Assembly: GCA_024690635.1 (NCBI GenBank)
Contig: JAILOW010000135.1
Span: 1 to 19,796 of the forward strand
Reading direction: 5' to 3'
Source of the DNA: Butyrivibrio sp.
Lineage (GTDB): Bacteria; Bacillota_A; Clostridia; Lachnospirales; Lachnospiraceae
Length of the DNA: 19,796 nucleotides
Shown: piece by piece, positions 7,828 to 15,547 of the stretch
Position numbering within the stretch: the stretch's first letter is position 1
Layout: every line of letters begins with the position of its first letter
Position numbers and translations under genes: made by a program
Notes under the pieces: generated by a model
What the model was told of the DNA's origin: nothing
Databases searched by the model: none
The model's input: only the letters and a program-made list of their open reading frames with translations

Positions 7828-9465
7828 TCAGCTGTGCTGCGCTTCGCTGAGGGATTTCTGGGAAATAACAGCCTTGTGAAGAAGGGCAACTTCGCCCTTT
7901 TGATGACCCTTTACTTCGTAAAGAGCATTATCTGCAGCGTACATGTAATCCCAAAGCTTGTTGGTCTCACTGGGAATCGAGTTTCTGATACCCTGGGAGA
8001 TGGTAACGGAACTGGATCTCTTGCCGTCCTCGCTTACTATCTTCATGGCGAGAACCTCGTTTCTAAGATCCATGGCATGTCCCATAACCTCGGCATCGGT
8101 CATATTTTCATAAATGAGTACAAACTCATCTCCGCCGTATCTGAAGGCGTGGATGGCAGGATTGTCATTGCACTTTCTGGCGATGGCATCCGCTATCATT
8201 GTAAGGCACTTATCTCCGGAGTAGTGGCCGTAGTTGTCGTTAAAATGCTTGAAGTTATCCACATCAAGGATCTCAACCGCAAGGGACTTCTGCTCTGCAT
8301 AGGCCCCTTCAAACGCCTTGTCCGCATAATTATTCAGGCCGTATCTGTTGCCAAGTCCCGTAAGAGGATCTGTCTCAGCCTGCTTCATCAGCATGAGATT
8401 TTCCTTTTCCATAGTGGAAAGGCGGTTTCTGATGCTCATAAAGAACTTGTAATTGGCTATCTTTTCTTTTTCCTGGGCAAGAGACATGTTGTAGAACTCA
8501 TAAAGTGCCTCGTTAAGTTCCTTTTCCCTGTCCAGCTTCTGGAACAGCTCAACCTTAAGTTTGGCATGGTCTCTCTTAAGATAGGGTATGTTCAGGTCGT
8601 TCAGTGAACGCTCCGTGTTTTTAATAATCCTGAGAACCTCTCCCACTCTGCCTGTTCTGATAAAGAATCTGCAGCATCTGAAGATATCCTCCATGCTGTC
8701 CAGAGGGAATTTGTTGTTCTGTATAAGATATGAGAGCATATCGGCATTTTTCTCGTAAAGAGCTGTCTCTCCGAGATAATGATAGCCTCTCATACGTATA
8801 TCAAGTATAGGAAGATCGCTGAAGTACTCACGGTTTATGGACCGGTCCTGCTCAAGCTGGTCTATGCCGTCAAGGCAATGCTTAAGAGACTCCTTTTTCC
8901 CAAGGTCCATATAGCAGTCAGCCTGGAAACAGTAACAGAACAAAAGATTTCTGTAATAGAGATTTCCTTTTCTGTTCTTGCGAATATTCTTGTAAGCACT
9001 CCTTACATACTGAAGAGCTTCCTTGGCATCTCCGTTGTTGTAGTAGATCTGACCTATATTAAACTGAATAAGTCCCGGAATCTCGCTGTTTTTATCCAGC
9101 TCCTCGCAGTACTTTAAGCCGGTCAGAAAGAAATCCAGTCCAAGCTCGGGATTTCCATGGTTCAAAGCGTCTATTCCAAGGAGGTTGTAGCATCGTGCCA
9201 GGTGCTCGTTGTCGCCACAAGTCTGAAGATATTCCATTGCCTTGAGAAGATTGGTATTGAACTTGCGATAATCTGTACTGATCATGTAATATGCATCAGC
9301 CAGATAATAGAACGCATACCCCAAAAGATTGGTATCATCCACCTGTTTAGCCTTTCTGACAAAACGATTGCAGATAGCTATCAGGCTTTTGGACATTCTG
9401 GAACGCTCCTCCATAAGCTCCTGATTCAGCTTGATGACTTCGTTATCATAGTCTTCTATTCTCAT
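7828..9465 (-). CDS. Cytoplasmic TPR-GGDEF diguanylate cyclase
   Basis: The 545-residue protein has no transmembrane segment or signal peptide. Residues about 40-330 are helical TPR-like repeats (for example YAFYYLADAYYMIS and PGLIQFNIGQIYYNNGDAKEA). A short coiled linker leads into the GGDEF domain, which starts at TDPLTGLGNRYGL (about 365-377) and has an intact RYGGDEF active site (442-448). It should therefore make cyclic di-GMP from two GTP. The usual inhibitory RxxD four residues before the RYGGDEF arginine is replaced by NPAI, so product feedback through that site is not expected. The ATG at 9465 is chosen because GGGAG lies five bases ahead. A longer frame from a TTG at 9480 would place that site inside the gene. 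TPR sensing of a peptide or protein partner is inferred. Confidence 0.93.
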   Translation of the reverse strand: MRIEDYDNEVIKLNQELMEERSRMSKSLIAICNRFVRKAKQVDDTNLLGYAFYYLADAYYMISTDYRKFNTNLLKAMEYLQTCGDNEHLARCYNLLGIDALNHGNPELGLDFFLTGLKYCEELDKNSEIPGLIQFNIGQIYYNNGDAKEALQYVRSAYKNIRKNRKGNLYYRNLLFCYCFQADCYMDLGKKESLKHCLDGIDQLEQDRSINREYFSDLPILDIRMRGYHYLGETALYEKNADMLSYLIQNNKFPLDSMEDIFRCCRFFIRTGRVGEVLRIIKNTERSLNDLNIPYLKRDHAKLKVELFQKLDREKELNEALYEFYNMSLAQEKEKIANYKFFMSIRNRLSTMEKENLMLMKQAETDPLTGLGNRYGLNNYADKAFEGAYAEQKSLAVEILDVDNFKHFNDNYGHYSGDKCLTMIADAIARKCNDNPAIHAFRYGGDEFVLIYENMTDAEVMGHAMDLRNEVLAMKIVSEDGKRSSSVTISQGIRNSIPSETNKLWDYMYAADNALYEVKGHQKGEVALLHKAVISQKSLSEAQHS

Positions 9466-9470
9466 GTAAT

Positions 9471-9475
9471 CTCCC
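9471..9475 (-). promoter_or_regulatory. Ribosome site deciding the GGDEF gene start
   Basis: GGGAG lies five bases ahead of the ATG at 9465. The in-frame TTG at 9480 has no ribosome site of its own, so translation most likely begins at the ATG. Confidence 0.75.
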
Positions 9476-9518
9476 AACAAAATTAAGACATCAGACCGGA
9501 AAACCCGTGTTAAAAAAT

Positions 9519-9547
9519 ATTTTACATCAACAAATATCCCCTAGCAA
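9519..9547 (-). promoter_or_regulatory. Probable promoter of the TPR-GGDEF gene
   Basis: TTGCTA (9547-9542) and TAAAAT (9524-9519) are separated by exactly 17 bp. The predicted start is about 45 nt upstream of the ATG, too short a leader to hold a c-di-GMP riboswitch, and none is seen. Confidence 0.55.
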
Positions 9548-9625
9548 GAAGTATTTAAATCAGTATAAATGCCCATGGATACTGAATCAAAAGCCATTTT
9601 CTGACATCTATGTCGCAAATATTTT

Positions 9626-9638
9626 TGGTTTACATAAT
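9626..9638 (+). repeat. Third copy of the TGGTTTACATAA motif
   Basis: TGGTTTACATAAT here is identical over 13 bases to 9870-9882, 244 bp away in the same orientation. The first 12 bases are also the inverse of 9899-9910, so 9626-9910 is bounded by 12-bp inverted ends. Confidence 0.7.
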
Positions 9639-9768
9639 ACCATTGACTAATCCAGTCTAATACTCTTTTTTATCCCCCATAAACCTGTTTTTTATCAGCC
9701 GATTTAGATGCCCTATTTATGCGATCTTGAACATATGTTTTCTCAAACAATCCCCAATTTCCACAAAG

Positions 9769-9777
9769 TTATCCACA
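9769..9777 (+). promoter_or_regulatory. Perfect DnaA box (TTATCCACA)
   Basis: The exact 9-mer consensus occurs once. A related 9-mer, ATTTCCACA (two mismatches), starts 12 bases earlier at 9757. There are too few boxes and no AT-rich unwinding array or dnaA/dnaN neighbours, so this is not an origin. It could be a DnaA-binding regulatory or titration site, or chance. Confidence 0.4.
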
Positions 9778-9868
9778 TGACACCAGAGTCAGTTTGAAGC
9801 AACTTTTGTATCATTTATCTGTCATTTCAATAAATTGTTTTTCATTTTCGCTCATTTTAGTATTTTTT

Positions 9869-9911
9869 ATGGTTTACATAATTTATTTAATTTCAGCTTT
9901 ATGTAAACCAT
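9869..9911. repeat. 13-bp perfect inverted repeat
   Basis: ATGGTTTACATAA (9869-9881) and TTATGTAAACCAT (9899-9911) are perfect inverse copies separated by 17 bp. There is no U tract after the stem on either strand, so it is a poor terminator. Each arm resembles the XerD-side arm (TTATGTAAACT) of Firmicute dif sites. Alternatives are an operator with two half-sites or the end of a small non-coding element. Confidence 0.8.
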
Positions 9912-9956
9912 TTAGGGAGATTTTTACTGTTTTTCATGATCCTGCATCAAAAAAAG

Positions 9957-12419
9957 CTACTTAACCCCGCTCCAGAACTGGGAAATCTCGTTTTTGACCA
10001 AATCGGTCGAAACTCTTTTCCATGCCTTCCATTCTCTCGGGAACATAGACCTGTATCCCGACTGTAAAAACCTGTCATCCAAAAGAACAACAACCCCTGT
10101 GTCCTCTTCTGTTCTGATAACTCTGCCTGCAGCCTGAAGCACTTTGTTCATACCGGGATATTTGTAGGCATAGTCGTAGCCATCGCTTCCCTTTTCATCG
10201 AAGTATTTCCTGAGGATCTCCCTCTCATTGCAGACAAGAGGAATACCTGTGCCAACTACGATGACTCCTATGAGGCTGTCATATTTAAGGTCGATGCCTT
10301 CACTGAAGATTCCTCCCATAACGCAAAAGCCTAAGACATTTTTATCCTCGGTCACCTCCACGTCCATGTGTATCACCTGAGAAAGATCCATGTCATTGCC
10401 GGTGGAAAACCTGTCAAGGAACGCTTCTCTTGCCTCTTCCGACATACCGCTCCCCTGAATAAGAAGCTCCGTAGTCTCCTGATCGAGGAACTCTTCTTCG
10501 TAGATATAGCGCACTTCATCCAAAAAGCTGTGAGAGGGGAAGAACACAAGGTAGTTGCCGCCTCTGGCCTTTGCCACCTTGTCTATATACCCTGCGATAT
10601 TGCGGTATAGGGCATCACTTCTTTGTGAGTACCTGCTGGTTACATCGCTACCTATAAACAGCCCCAGCCTTGAAGGGTCAAATATGGACTTTGCATAGAT
10701 CTCGTAGTCATCGCTCTGTCCACCCAGCAGTTTTTTATAATACTGTATGGGCAAAAGAGTGGCAGAAAACATTATGGAAGATCTGCCTCTTGCCATACAT
10801 GCCGCAAGATTTCTTGAAGGATCGGCGCAGGAGAGCCTTAAAAGGAAGTTGTCCTCCATGTCGTACTCTCCGTAAACCACATAGTGATCGTCTAAAAGGT
10901 CATAAATAGTCAAAAACCTTGATATATCAAAATAAAACTGCAGTATCTCATCTCTGCAGGGTCCTTCTGAATGATCCTCAAGGTATTCGTTCATGATTCC
11001 GGAAAGCCTGTTCAAACAGTTAACAAACTTTTCTATGGAGCTGAATACCGTGCAGTCGTCGCACATTCTCTTTAGCTCCAAAAGCTCTTTGTTACACTTA
11101 TCCAGATGTCCCGCTATCCTTGGGTGATATTCCTTTATCAGCCTTTTAAGCTCAAGAAAGCTCTCTTTCCTAAGGACAGCGCTGTACATGTCCCTTCCTC
11201 TGTCCAGAAGGTTATGGGCCTCATCCACCAGAAATACATAATCATCCCTTGTTCCGTCAGCAAAAAAGCGCCTCAGATACACAAACGGGTCAAAAACGTA
11301 GTTGTAGTCACAGATCACGGCATCTGCCCAAAGGCTCATATCCAGAGACATCTCAAAAGGGCATACCTTGTGCTTTTGTGCATATTCCGTTATCTTTTCC
11401 CTGCTAAAAGAATCCTCATGGGTCAGAAGATCATATATGGCATCGTTTATCCTGTCATAATGCCCCTTTGCATAGGGGCAGACCTCGGGATTGCAGTTTC
11501 TTTCCTCTTCAGACAAAAAACATATCTTATCCCTGGCCGTTATGGTAACGGTCTTCATAAGAAGTCCGCCGGTCCTTCGCATGATCTCAAAGGTTTCCTC
11601 CGCAACTGTCCTTGTTATGGTCTTGGCTGTGAGGTAAAAGATCTTGCTGATCTTACCTTCGCCCATGGCCTTTACGGAAGGAAATACGGTTGAGATGGTC
11701 TTGCCGGTACCTGTGGGAGCTTCCAAAAAGAGCTTTTTTCCATGGACGATAGTCCTGTAAACCGCAGCAGCAAGGTCTTTTTGCCCCTCTCTGTACTCAA
11801 AGGGAAAGTCCGTTTTCTTGATGGACATGGTCCTGTCGACGCTCCACCTGCTCTCAAAATCCGCCCACTTTTTGTACTTTAGTATGACTTCCTCAAACCA
11901 GGAGGTGATCTCCTCATAGGAATAGCTACTGTCAAAATACCTCTTTTCCTCGGTATCCATGTTGCAGTAGGTCATCCTAACGTCTATTTCGGGGAAATGG
12001 CGTTCCATAAGATACATTGCCGCATAGCACTTGGCCTGAGCCAGATGCACCGCCACAGGCTCTTTCATCCTGGACAGATCCCTGTAGGTTCCTTTTATCT
12101 CATCTATCATCGGGGCATAGCGCTTAACCGGCAGAAACGACGTCTGGGCGGTCTCCATGGCTTTATCCGGATCATCCATGTATTTATCATGGATCCCGTC
12201 TGCCCTTCCCTCAATGATAAGATCGTAGTCCTCGTAACTTCGATAAAAATAAAGGGGTACCTCCGCATGGTAATCCGGTCCCATGCTCTTTTGGATCATC
12301 CTGTGGATCCTGCCCCCTTCAAGCATTGCATCAGAACTGACCTGATGTATTCTGTTGTCTATATCGCCGGACCTTAGGATAAATTCCACAAGGCCTCTGA
12401 CGGAAAGTTTTATCTCCAT
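9957..12419 (-). CDS. DinG/XPD-like Fe-S DNA helicase with N-terminal RecB/Cas4-like nuclease domain
   Basis: The 820-residue protein appears to be a fusion. Residues about 1-180 look like a PD-(D/E)xK nuclease: GGRIHRM (His39), EGRADG (Asp74), DEIKGT (Glu107, Lys109) and QAKCY (Gln128 to Tyr132). The rest is a superfamily 2 XPD/DinG helicase: Walker A APTGTGKT (234-241), four cysteines (300, 309, 314, 353) placed for a 4Fe-4S cluster, DEAH (399-402) and motif VI QAAGRVIR (762-769). It would act on DNA in repair or replication restart, unwinding with nearby cleavage. The ATG at 12419 is used because GGAG lies seven bases ahead. An ATG six codons earlier lacks a good site and sits next to the likely -10 box. 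It diverges from asnA. CasDinG-like partners are absent, so a CRISPR role is not indicated. Confidence 0.9.
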   Translation of the reverse strand: MEIKLSVRGLVEFILRSGDIDNRIHQVSSDAMLEGGRIHRMIQKSMGPDYHAEVPLYFYRSYEDYDLIIEGRADGIHDKYMDDPDKAMETAQTSFLPVKRYAPMIDEIKGTYRDLSRMKEPVAVHLAQAKCYAAMYLMERHFPEIDVRMTYCNMDTEEKRYFDSSYSYEEITSWFEEVILKYKKWADFESRWSVDRTMSIKKTDFPFEYREGQKDLAAAVYRTIVHGKKLFLEAPTGTGKTISTVFPSVKAMGEGKISKIFYLTAKTITRTVAEETFEIMRRTGGLLMKTVTITARDKICFLSEEERNCNPEVCPYAKGHYDRINDAIYDLLTHEDSFSREKITEYAQKHKVCPFEMSLDMSLWADAVICDYNYVFDPFVYLRRFFADGTRDDYVFLVDEAHNLLDRGRDMYSAVLRKESFLELKRLIKEYHPRIAGHLDKCNKELLELKRMCDDCTVFSSIEKFVNCLNRLSGIMNEYLEDHSEGPCRDEILQFYFDISRFLTIYDLLDDHYVVYGEYDMEDNFLLRLSCADPSRNLAACMARGRSSIMFSATLLPIQYYKKLLGGQSDDYEIYAKSIFDPSRLGLFIGSDVTSRYSQRSDALYRNIAGYIDKVAKARGGNYLVFFPSHSFLDEVRYIYEEEFLDQETTELLIQGSGMSEEAREAFLDRFSTGNDMDLSQVIHMDVEVTEDKNVLGFCVMGGIFSEGIDLKYDSLIGVIVVGTGIPLVCNEREILRKYFDEKGSDGYDYAYKYPGMNKVLQAAGRVIRTEEDTGVVVLLDDRFLQSGYRSMFPREWKAWKRVSTDLVKNEISQFWSGVK

Positions 12420-12426
12420 ATTCACG

Positions 12427-12430
12427 CTCC
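12427..12430 (-). promoter_or_regulatory. Ribosome site deciding the helicase start
   Basis: GGAG is followed by CGTGAAT and the ATG at 12419. A TAAAAT that could be the -10 box (12443-12438) lies just upstream, which would put the transcript start about ten bases before the ATG and exclude the longer start at 12437. No good -35 box was found. Confidence 0.5.
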
Positions 12431-12456
12431 AATGCATATTTTAACCTAAATTTTTC

Positions 12457-12485
12457 TTGCAATATAGCCCAAAAAGTAATTAAAT
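12457..12485 (+). promoter_or_regulatory. Possible promoter of asnA-hflX
   Basis: TTGCAA (12457-12462) and TTAAAT (12480-12485) are 17 bp apart. The boxes match the consensus at four of six positions each. It lies in the 99-bp divergent gap before asnA, where a promoter is needed, but the region is AT-rich and the match is modest. Confidence 0.35.
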
Positions 12486-12518
12486 GAATAAGAATACATA
12501 AATTTATGAAGAAAGCGG

Positions 12519-13538
12519 ATGAATGTTATGGAAAACCTTAAAATCCCCAAAAACTACAGTTCTGCTCTTGATCTTCACGACACACAGGTGGGCATCAAGA
12601 CAGTAAAGGACTTCTTTCAGGGAATGCTCTCCACAAGGCTTAACCTTCAGAGAGTGACAGCTCCTTTGTTTGTAACCCCTGAATCCGGTCTTAACGACAA
12701 TCTTAACGGCGTAGAGAGACCTGTTTCCTTTGATATTCTCAATGAGAATGAGCGTCCTGCGGAAATAGTCCACTCTCTTGCAAAATGGAAGAGATACGCC
12801 CTTAAAAAGTACGGCTTTAACGTGGGTGAGGGCCTTTACACCGATATGAACGCGGTACGTAGGGATGAGGTTCCCGACAATATCCATTCAATATTCGTTG
12901 ACCAGTGGGACTGGGAAAAGGTCATCAGAAAAGAGGACAGAAACCTTGATTTCCTCAAGGATACAGTCAGAAACGTATACAAGGTCCTCAGAAAAACCGA
13001 AAAGTTCATGTCCATCCAGTACGACTACATTGAAGAGATCCTTCCCGATGAGATCTTTTTCATCACCACACAGGAACTTGAGGACATGTTCCCCGACAAC
13101 ACTCCCAAGGAACGTGAATACTTTATCTCCAAGGCAAAGGGTGCCGTATGTATCATGCAGATCGGTGATCTTCTTGCTTCCGGAGAAAAACATGACGGAA
13201 GAGCTCCGGACTATGATGACTGGCAGCTCAACGCAGATATCATCGTCTACTACCCTGTTCTTGATATAGCTCTTGAGCTCTCAAGCATGGGTATCCGTGT
13301 AGATGAGGACTCACTTAAGACCCAGCTTGAAAAGGCCGGCTGTCCCGAGAGAGCACAGCTTCCTTTCCAGAAGGCCATCCTGGACAAAGAGCTTCCTTAC
13401 ACCATCGGTGGAGGAATCGGCCAGTCCAGAATATGTATGTTCTTCCTCAGAAAGGCTCACATCGGTGAAGTTCAGTGCTCCATCTGGCCTGAGGACATGG
13501 TTGCAGAGGCAACCGGAAACGGAATTCAGATACTGTGA
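12519..13538 (+). CDS. asnA: Aspartate--ammonia ligase
   Basis: AsnA makes asparagine from aspartate, ammonia and ATP, and is related to class II tRNA synthetases. The 339 residues carry VTAPLFVTPESGLNDNL (46-62), EIVHSLAKWKRYAL (82-95), DMNAVRRDE (109-117), DQWDWE (128-133) and the motif 3-like GGGIGQSR (297-304). Length is typical. Two starts are close: ATG at 12519 and ATG at 12528 (MENLKIP), the second having GGATG about six bases ahead and fitting the family N-terminus well. The end overlaps hflX by four bases (GTGA), so the two are probably one transcript. No T-box or other leader element is visible upstream. Confidence 0.96.
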   Translation: MNVMENLKIPKNYSSALDLHDTQVGIKTVKDFFQGMLSTRLNLQRVTAPLFVTPESGLNDNLNGVERPVSFDILNENERPAEIVHSLAKWKRYALKKYGFNVGEGLYTDMNAVRRDEVPDNIHSIFVDQWDWEKVIRKEDRNLDFLKDTVRNVYKVLRKTEKFMSIQYDYIEEILPDEIFFITTQELEDMFPDNTPKEREYFISKAKGAVCIMQIGDLLASGEKHDGRAPDYDDWQLNADIIVYYPVLDIALELSSMGIRVDEDSLKTQLEKAGCPERAQLPFQKAILDKELPYTIGGGIGQSRICMFFLRKAHIGEVQCSIWPEDMVAEATGNGIQIL

Positions 13539-14821
13539 ACGCAATTTTAGTAGGACTTAATACAGACAGTGACGAGGAAGCGTTTGAGCGTTCCATGAAT
13601 GAGTTAAAAGAGCTCACTAAGGCTCTTGACCTCACAGTGGCAGCAGTCATGACGCAGAATCTCGACAGTCCCGACAGAAGCACATATATCGGAAGCGGCA
13701 AGGTTATTGAACTTGCCGCTTCTTTGGATGTATTTGAGGCAGATATCATCATCTTTAATGACACCCTCTCTCCCATGCAGATAAGGAACCTGGAAAAAGC
13801 CACGGACACCGAGGTCATGGACAGAACAGGGCTTATCCTGCAGATATTTGCAAAAAGAGCAAGGACCAGAGAAGCAAGACTTCAGGTTGAATATGCACAG
13901 CTAAAATACATGCTTCCAAGGCTTGCTCATATGAAGACATCTCTTTCCCGTCAGGGAGGCGGCAGCGGAAGACTCTCCAACAAAGGCTCCGGCGAAAAAC
14001 AGCTTGAGCTGGACAGAAGACGTATAGAACACCGCATGAGCGAGCTTAAAAGAGAGCTTGATAACGTTGAGAGGGAGCGAAGCACACAGAGAGTAAAAAG
14101 GCTCTCCTCTTCCATCCCCAAGATATCCCTTGTGGGCTACACCAACGCAGGTAAATCCACTATCATGAACAATATGCTGCGGCTCTACGGCGGTGAATCC
14201 TATGAAGAAAAGACCGTTCTTGAAAAGGACATGCTCTTTGCAACCCTTGATACCTCGGTGAGAAAGATCGCAGCTCCCGGCCACAGGCCCTTTGTACTGA
14301 CTGACACCGTTGGATTTATCAGCGAGCTTCCCACCACCTTGGTAAAAGCCTTTAAATCAACTCTTGAAGAAGCCAACTATGCGGATATGATCTTTGAAGT
14401 CATTGATTTTTCAGACCCCGAATACCGTTTCCACATGGAGGTTACACAAAAGACCCTTGCCGAGATAGGAGCAGGCCATGTTCCCGTCATTTATGTCTTT
14501 AACAAATCGGATATAGTGCGGGATGAGCAAATGAAAGGCCCGCAGCTTCCTATAGAGGTGCCACGGGCCATTGATGACCGTATTTATATATGTGCCAAAG
14601 AAGATGATTCCCTTGATGCTCTCATAAGCCTTATGGAGAAAAAGCTCGATGAAGGTGAAGCCCTTTGCGATATGCTTTTGCCCTATTCTGAGGGAGCTCT
14701 TTTATCCTCATTTTCAGAGCGTGGCATTATCAAAAACACCGAATATCTCCCTGAGGGGATACAGATCAGCGTAAGCCTTAACTCTGTGGATCTGGCACGC
14801 TATAAAAATTATCTTATCTAA
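13535..14821 (+). CDS. hflX: Ribosome-associated GTPase HflX
   Basis: HflX is a GTPase that binds the 50S subunit and splits stalled or hibernating ribosomes. The 428 residues include an N-terminal HflX domain (to about 190) with a Gly-rich loop (QGGGSGRL, 140-147) followed by a long basic helix, then the G domain: G1 GYTNAGKST (201-209), G3 DTVGF (257-261) and G4 NKSD (323-326). A short C-terminal region follows. The start is GTG at 13535, sharing bases with the asnA TGA stop, with only a weak ribosome site, so translation is probably coupled to asnA. The gene ends at an intrinsic terminator about ten bases downstream. Confidence 0.96.
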   Translation: MNAILVGLNTDSDEEAFERSMNELKELTKALDLTVAAVMTQNLDSPDRSTYIGSGKVIELAASLDVFEADIIIFNDTLSPMQIRNLEKATDTEVMDRTGLILQIFAKRARTREARLQVEYAQLKYMLPRLAHMKTSLSRQGGGSGRLSNKGSGEKQLELDRRRIEHRMSELKRELDNVERERSTQRVKRLSSSIPKISLVGYTNAGKSTIMNNMLRLYGGESYEEKTVLEKDMLFATLDTSVRKIAAPGHRPFVLTDTVGFISELPTTLVKAFKSTLEEANYADMIFEVIDFSDPEYRFHMEVTQKTLAEIGAGHVPVIYVFNKSDIVRDEQMKGPQLPIEVPRAIDDRIYICAKEDDSLDALISLMEKKLDEGEALCDMLLPYSEGALLSSFSERGIIKNTEYLPEGIQISVSLNSVDLARYKNYLI

Positions 14822-14827
14822 GTTACG

Positions 14828-14868
14828 GCAGGTTTTCTTTGGTTTAACCCAGAGAAACCTGCTTTCTT
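14828..14868 (+). terminator. Intrinsic terminator of asnA-hflX, overlapping the thiT 3' end
   Basis: GCAGGTTT (14828-14835) pairs with AAACCTGC (14855-14862), with further imperfect pairing toward the loop, followed by TTTCTT. It begins six bases after the hflX stop. The stem includes the last codons of the oppositely directed thiT gene. There is no U tract on the minus side, so it should act mainly on hflX. Confidence 0.8.
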
Positions 14869-15545
14869 AAATCCTTTTCGTTTACTTCTTTTTTCACACG
14901 GTTAAGTGCTGTATGTACGGCAGGGATCAATAAAACCACTACTGTAAGGACAGCCTCTGCTCCGATGTAAGCTCCGTTGTAAAGAGCTGAATAAACCACA
15001 GGGCTCATGCCTTCGGGAGCATATGCCGCAAAGAAGATCACTCCGGAAAGAACGCTGAATACAAATCTTCCAACAATACCAACGAAATAACCTGTGATCA
15101 TGCCGTGTTTCTTTTCATAAAAGAATCCCGCAAGCCCCAGCGCTCCGAAAGCAAGGATGTAATCGCAAAGAAGCTGAGGAATACTGATGATGTAGGGATC
15201 AACTATGAGCTGCAAAAGTCCGTAGGCGATACCTGAAACAAGGCCGATCCTGGGGCCGTAAAGGTAACCTATGAATGTGATAAAGAACATGCTAAAAAGT
15301 GTAACGGAGCCGCCCATAGGCATCTTGAAAAGCTTTATGTTGGACATTACAAAGGCAAGAGCAAGGCAAAGAGCCGAAACAGTGATCTGCTTGATGCTCA
15401 TTTTTGTCTTTCCGTCCTTGTTTACAAAATAGCCTGCTATGATGGCTGCTGCTATCAAAAGAACTATTACCAGAGCGTATCCGCCTGATGTGATGCTGTA
15501 GCTGACATCCCCATCCTCAACTACTTTTTCCAAAAATAAATTCAT
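14844..15545 (-). CDS. thiT: Thiamine ECF transporter S component ThiT
   Basis: ThiT is the thiamine-binding membrane subunit that works with a shared ECF ATPase module; no ECF ATPase gene is in this window. The 233 residues have about seven hydrophobic segments, including PMGGSVTLFSM (76-86) and QLLCDYILAFGALG (124-137), both typical of the ThiT/YuaJ family. An N-terminal part of about 50 residues adds an extra predicted helix (about 22-40) beyond the usual six-helix core. The ATG at 15545 is used because AAGGAGG lies eight bases ahead. A longer frame from 15596 would run through the leader hairpin. The upstream TPP riboswitch supports thiamine as substrate and predicts repression when TPP is plentiful. 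Its last codons overlap the hflX terminator. Confidence 0.9.
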   Translation of the reverse strand: MNLFLEKVVEDGDVSYSITSGGYALVIVLLIAAAIIAGYFVNKDGKTKMSIKQITVSALCLALAFVMSNIKLFKMPMGGSVTLFSMFFITFIGYLYGPRIGLVSGIAYGLLQLIVDPYIISIPQLLCDYILAFGALGLAGFFYEKKHGMITGYFVGIVGRFVFSVLSGVIFFAAYAPEGMSPVVYSALYNGAYIGAEAVLTVVVLLIPAVHTALNRVKKEVNEKDLRKQVSLG

Positions 15546-15547
15546 AC

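Larger units (their letters stand above)
9466..9956. other. AT-rich gene-free interval between helicase and GGDEF genes
   Basis: No frame with a credible start and ribosome site is seen on either strand. The interval holds the GGDEF promoter at its left end, three copies of a 12-bp motif (9626, 9870 and, inverted, 9899), a perfect DnaA box with a second look-alike nearby, and only a weak stem after the helicase stop. It is unusually long compared with the 2-100 bp gaps elsewhere in the window. Confidence 0.7.

Noticed and set aside
7798..8607. A 269-residue plus-strand open frame opposite the GGDEF gene
   Set aside because: It lies opposite the conserved cyclase domain, has only a TTG start without ribosome site, and its protein shows no domain; it is a shadow of the real gene.
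9869..9911. The inverted repeat as the helicase gene's terminator
   Set aside because: On the minus strand it is followed by AAAAAATAC rather than a T run, the stem is AT-rich, and on the plus strand the following TTTAGGGAG is also poor.
9757..9911. A replication origin
   Set aside because: Only one perfect and one weak DnaA box are present, with no box array, no unwinding element and no dnaA, dnaN or partition genes nearby.
9930..9975. An intrinsic terminator just after the helicase stop
   Set aside because: There is a good T7 run on the minus strand, but the preceding stem (AGC...GCT) is only about three pairs.
9957..12437. A type IV CRISPR (CasDinG) locus
   Set aside because: No repeat array, Csf-type genes or adaptation genes occur in the window; the helicase is flanked by housekeeping genes.
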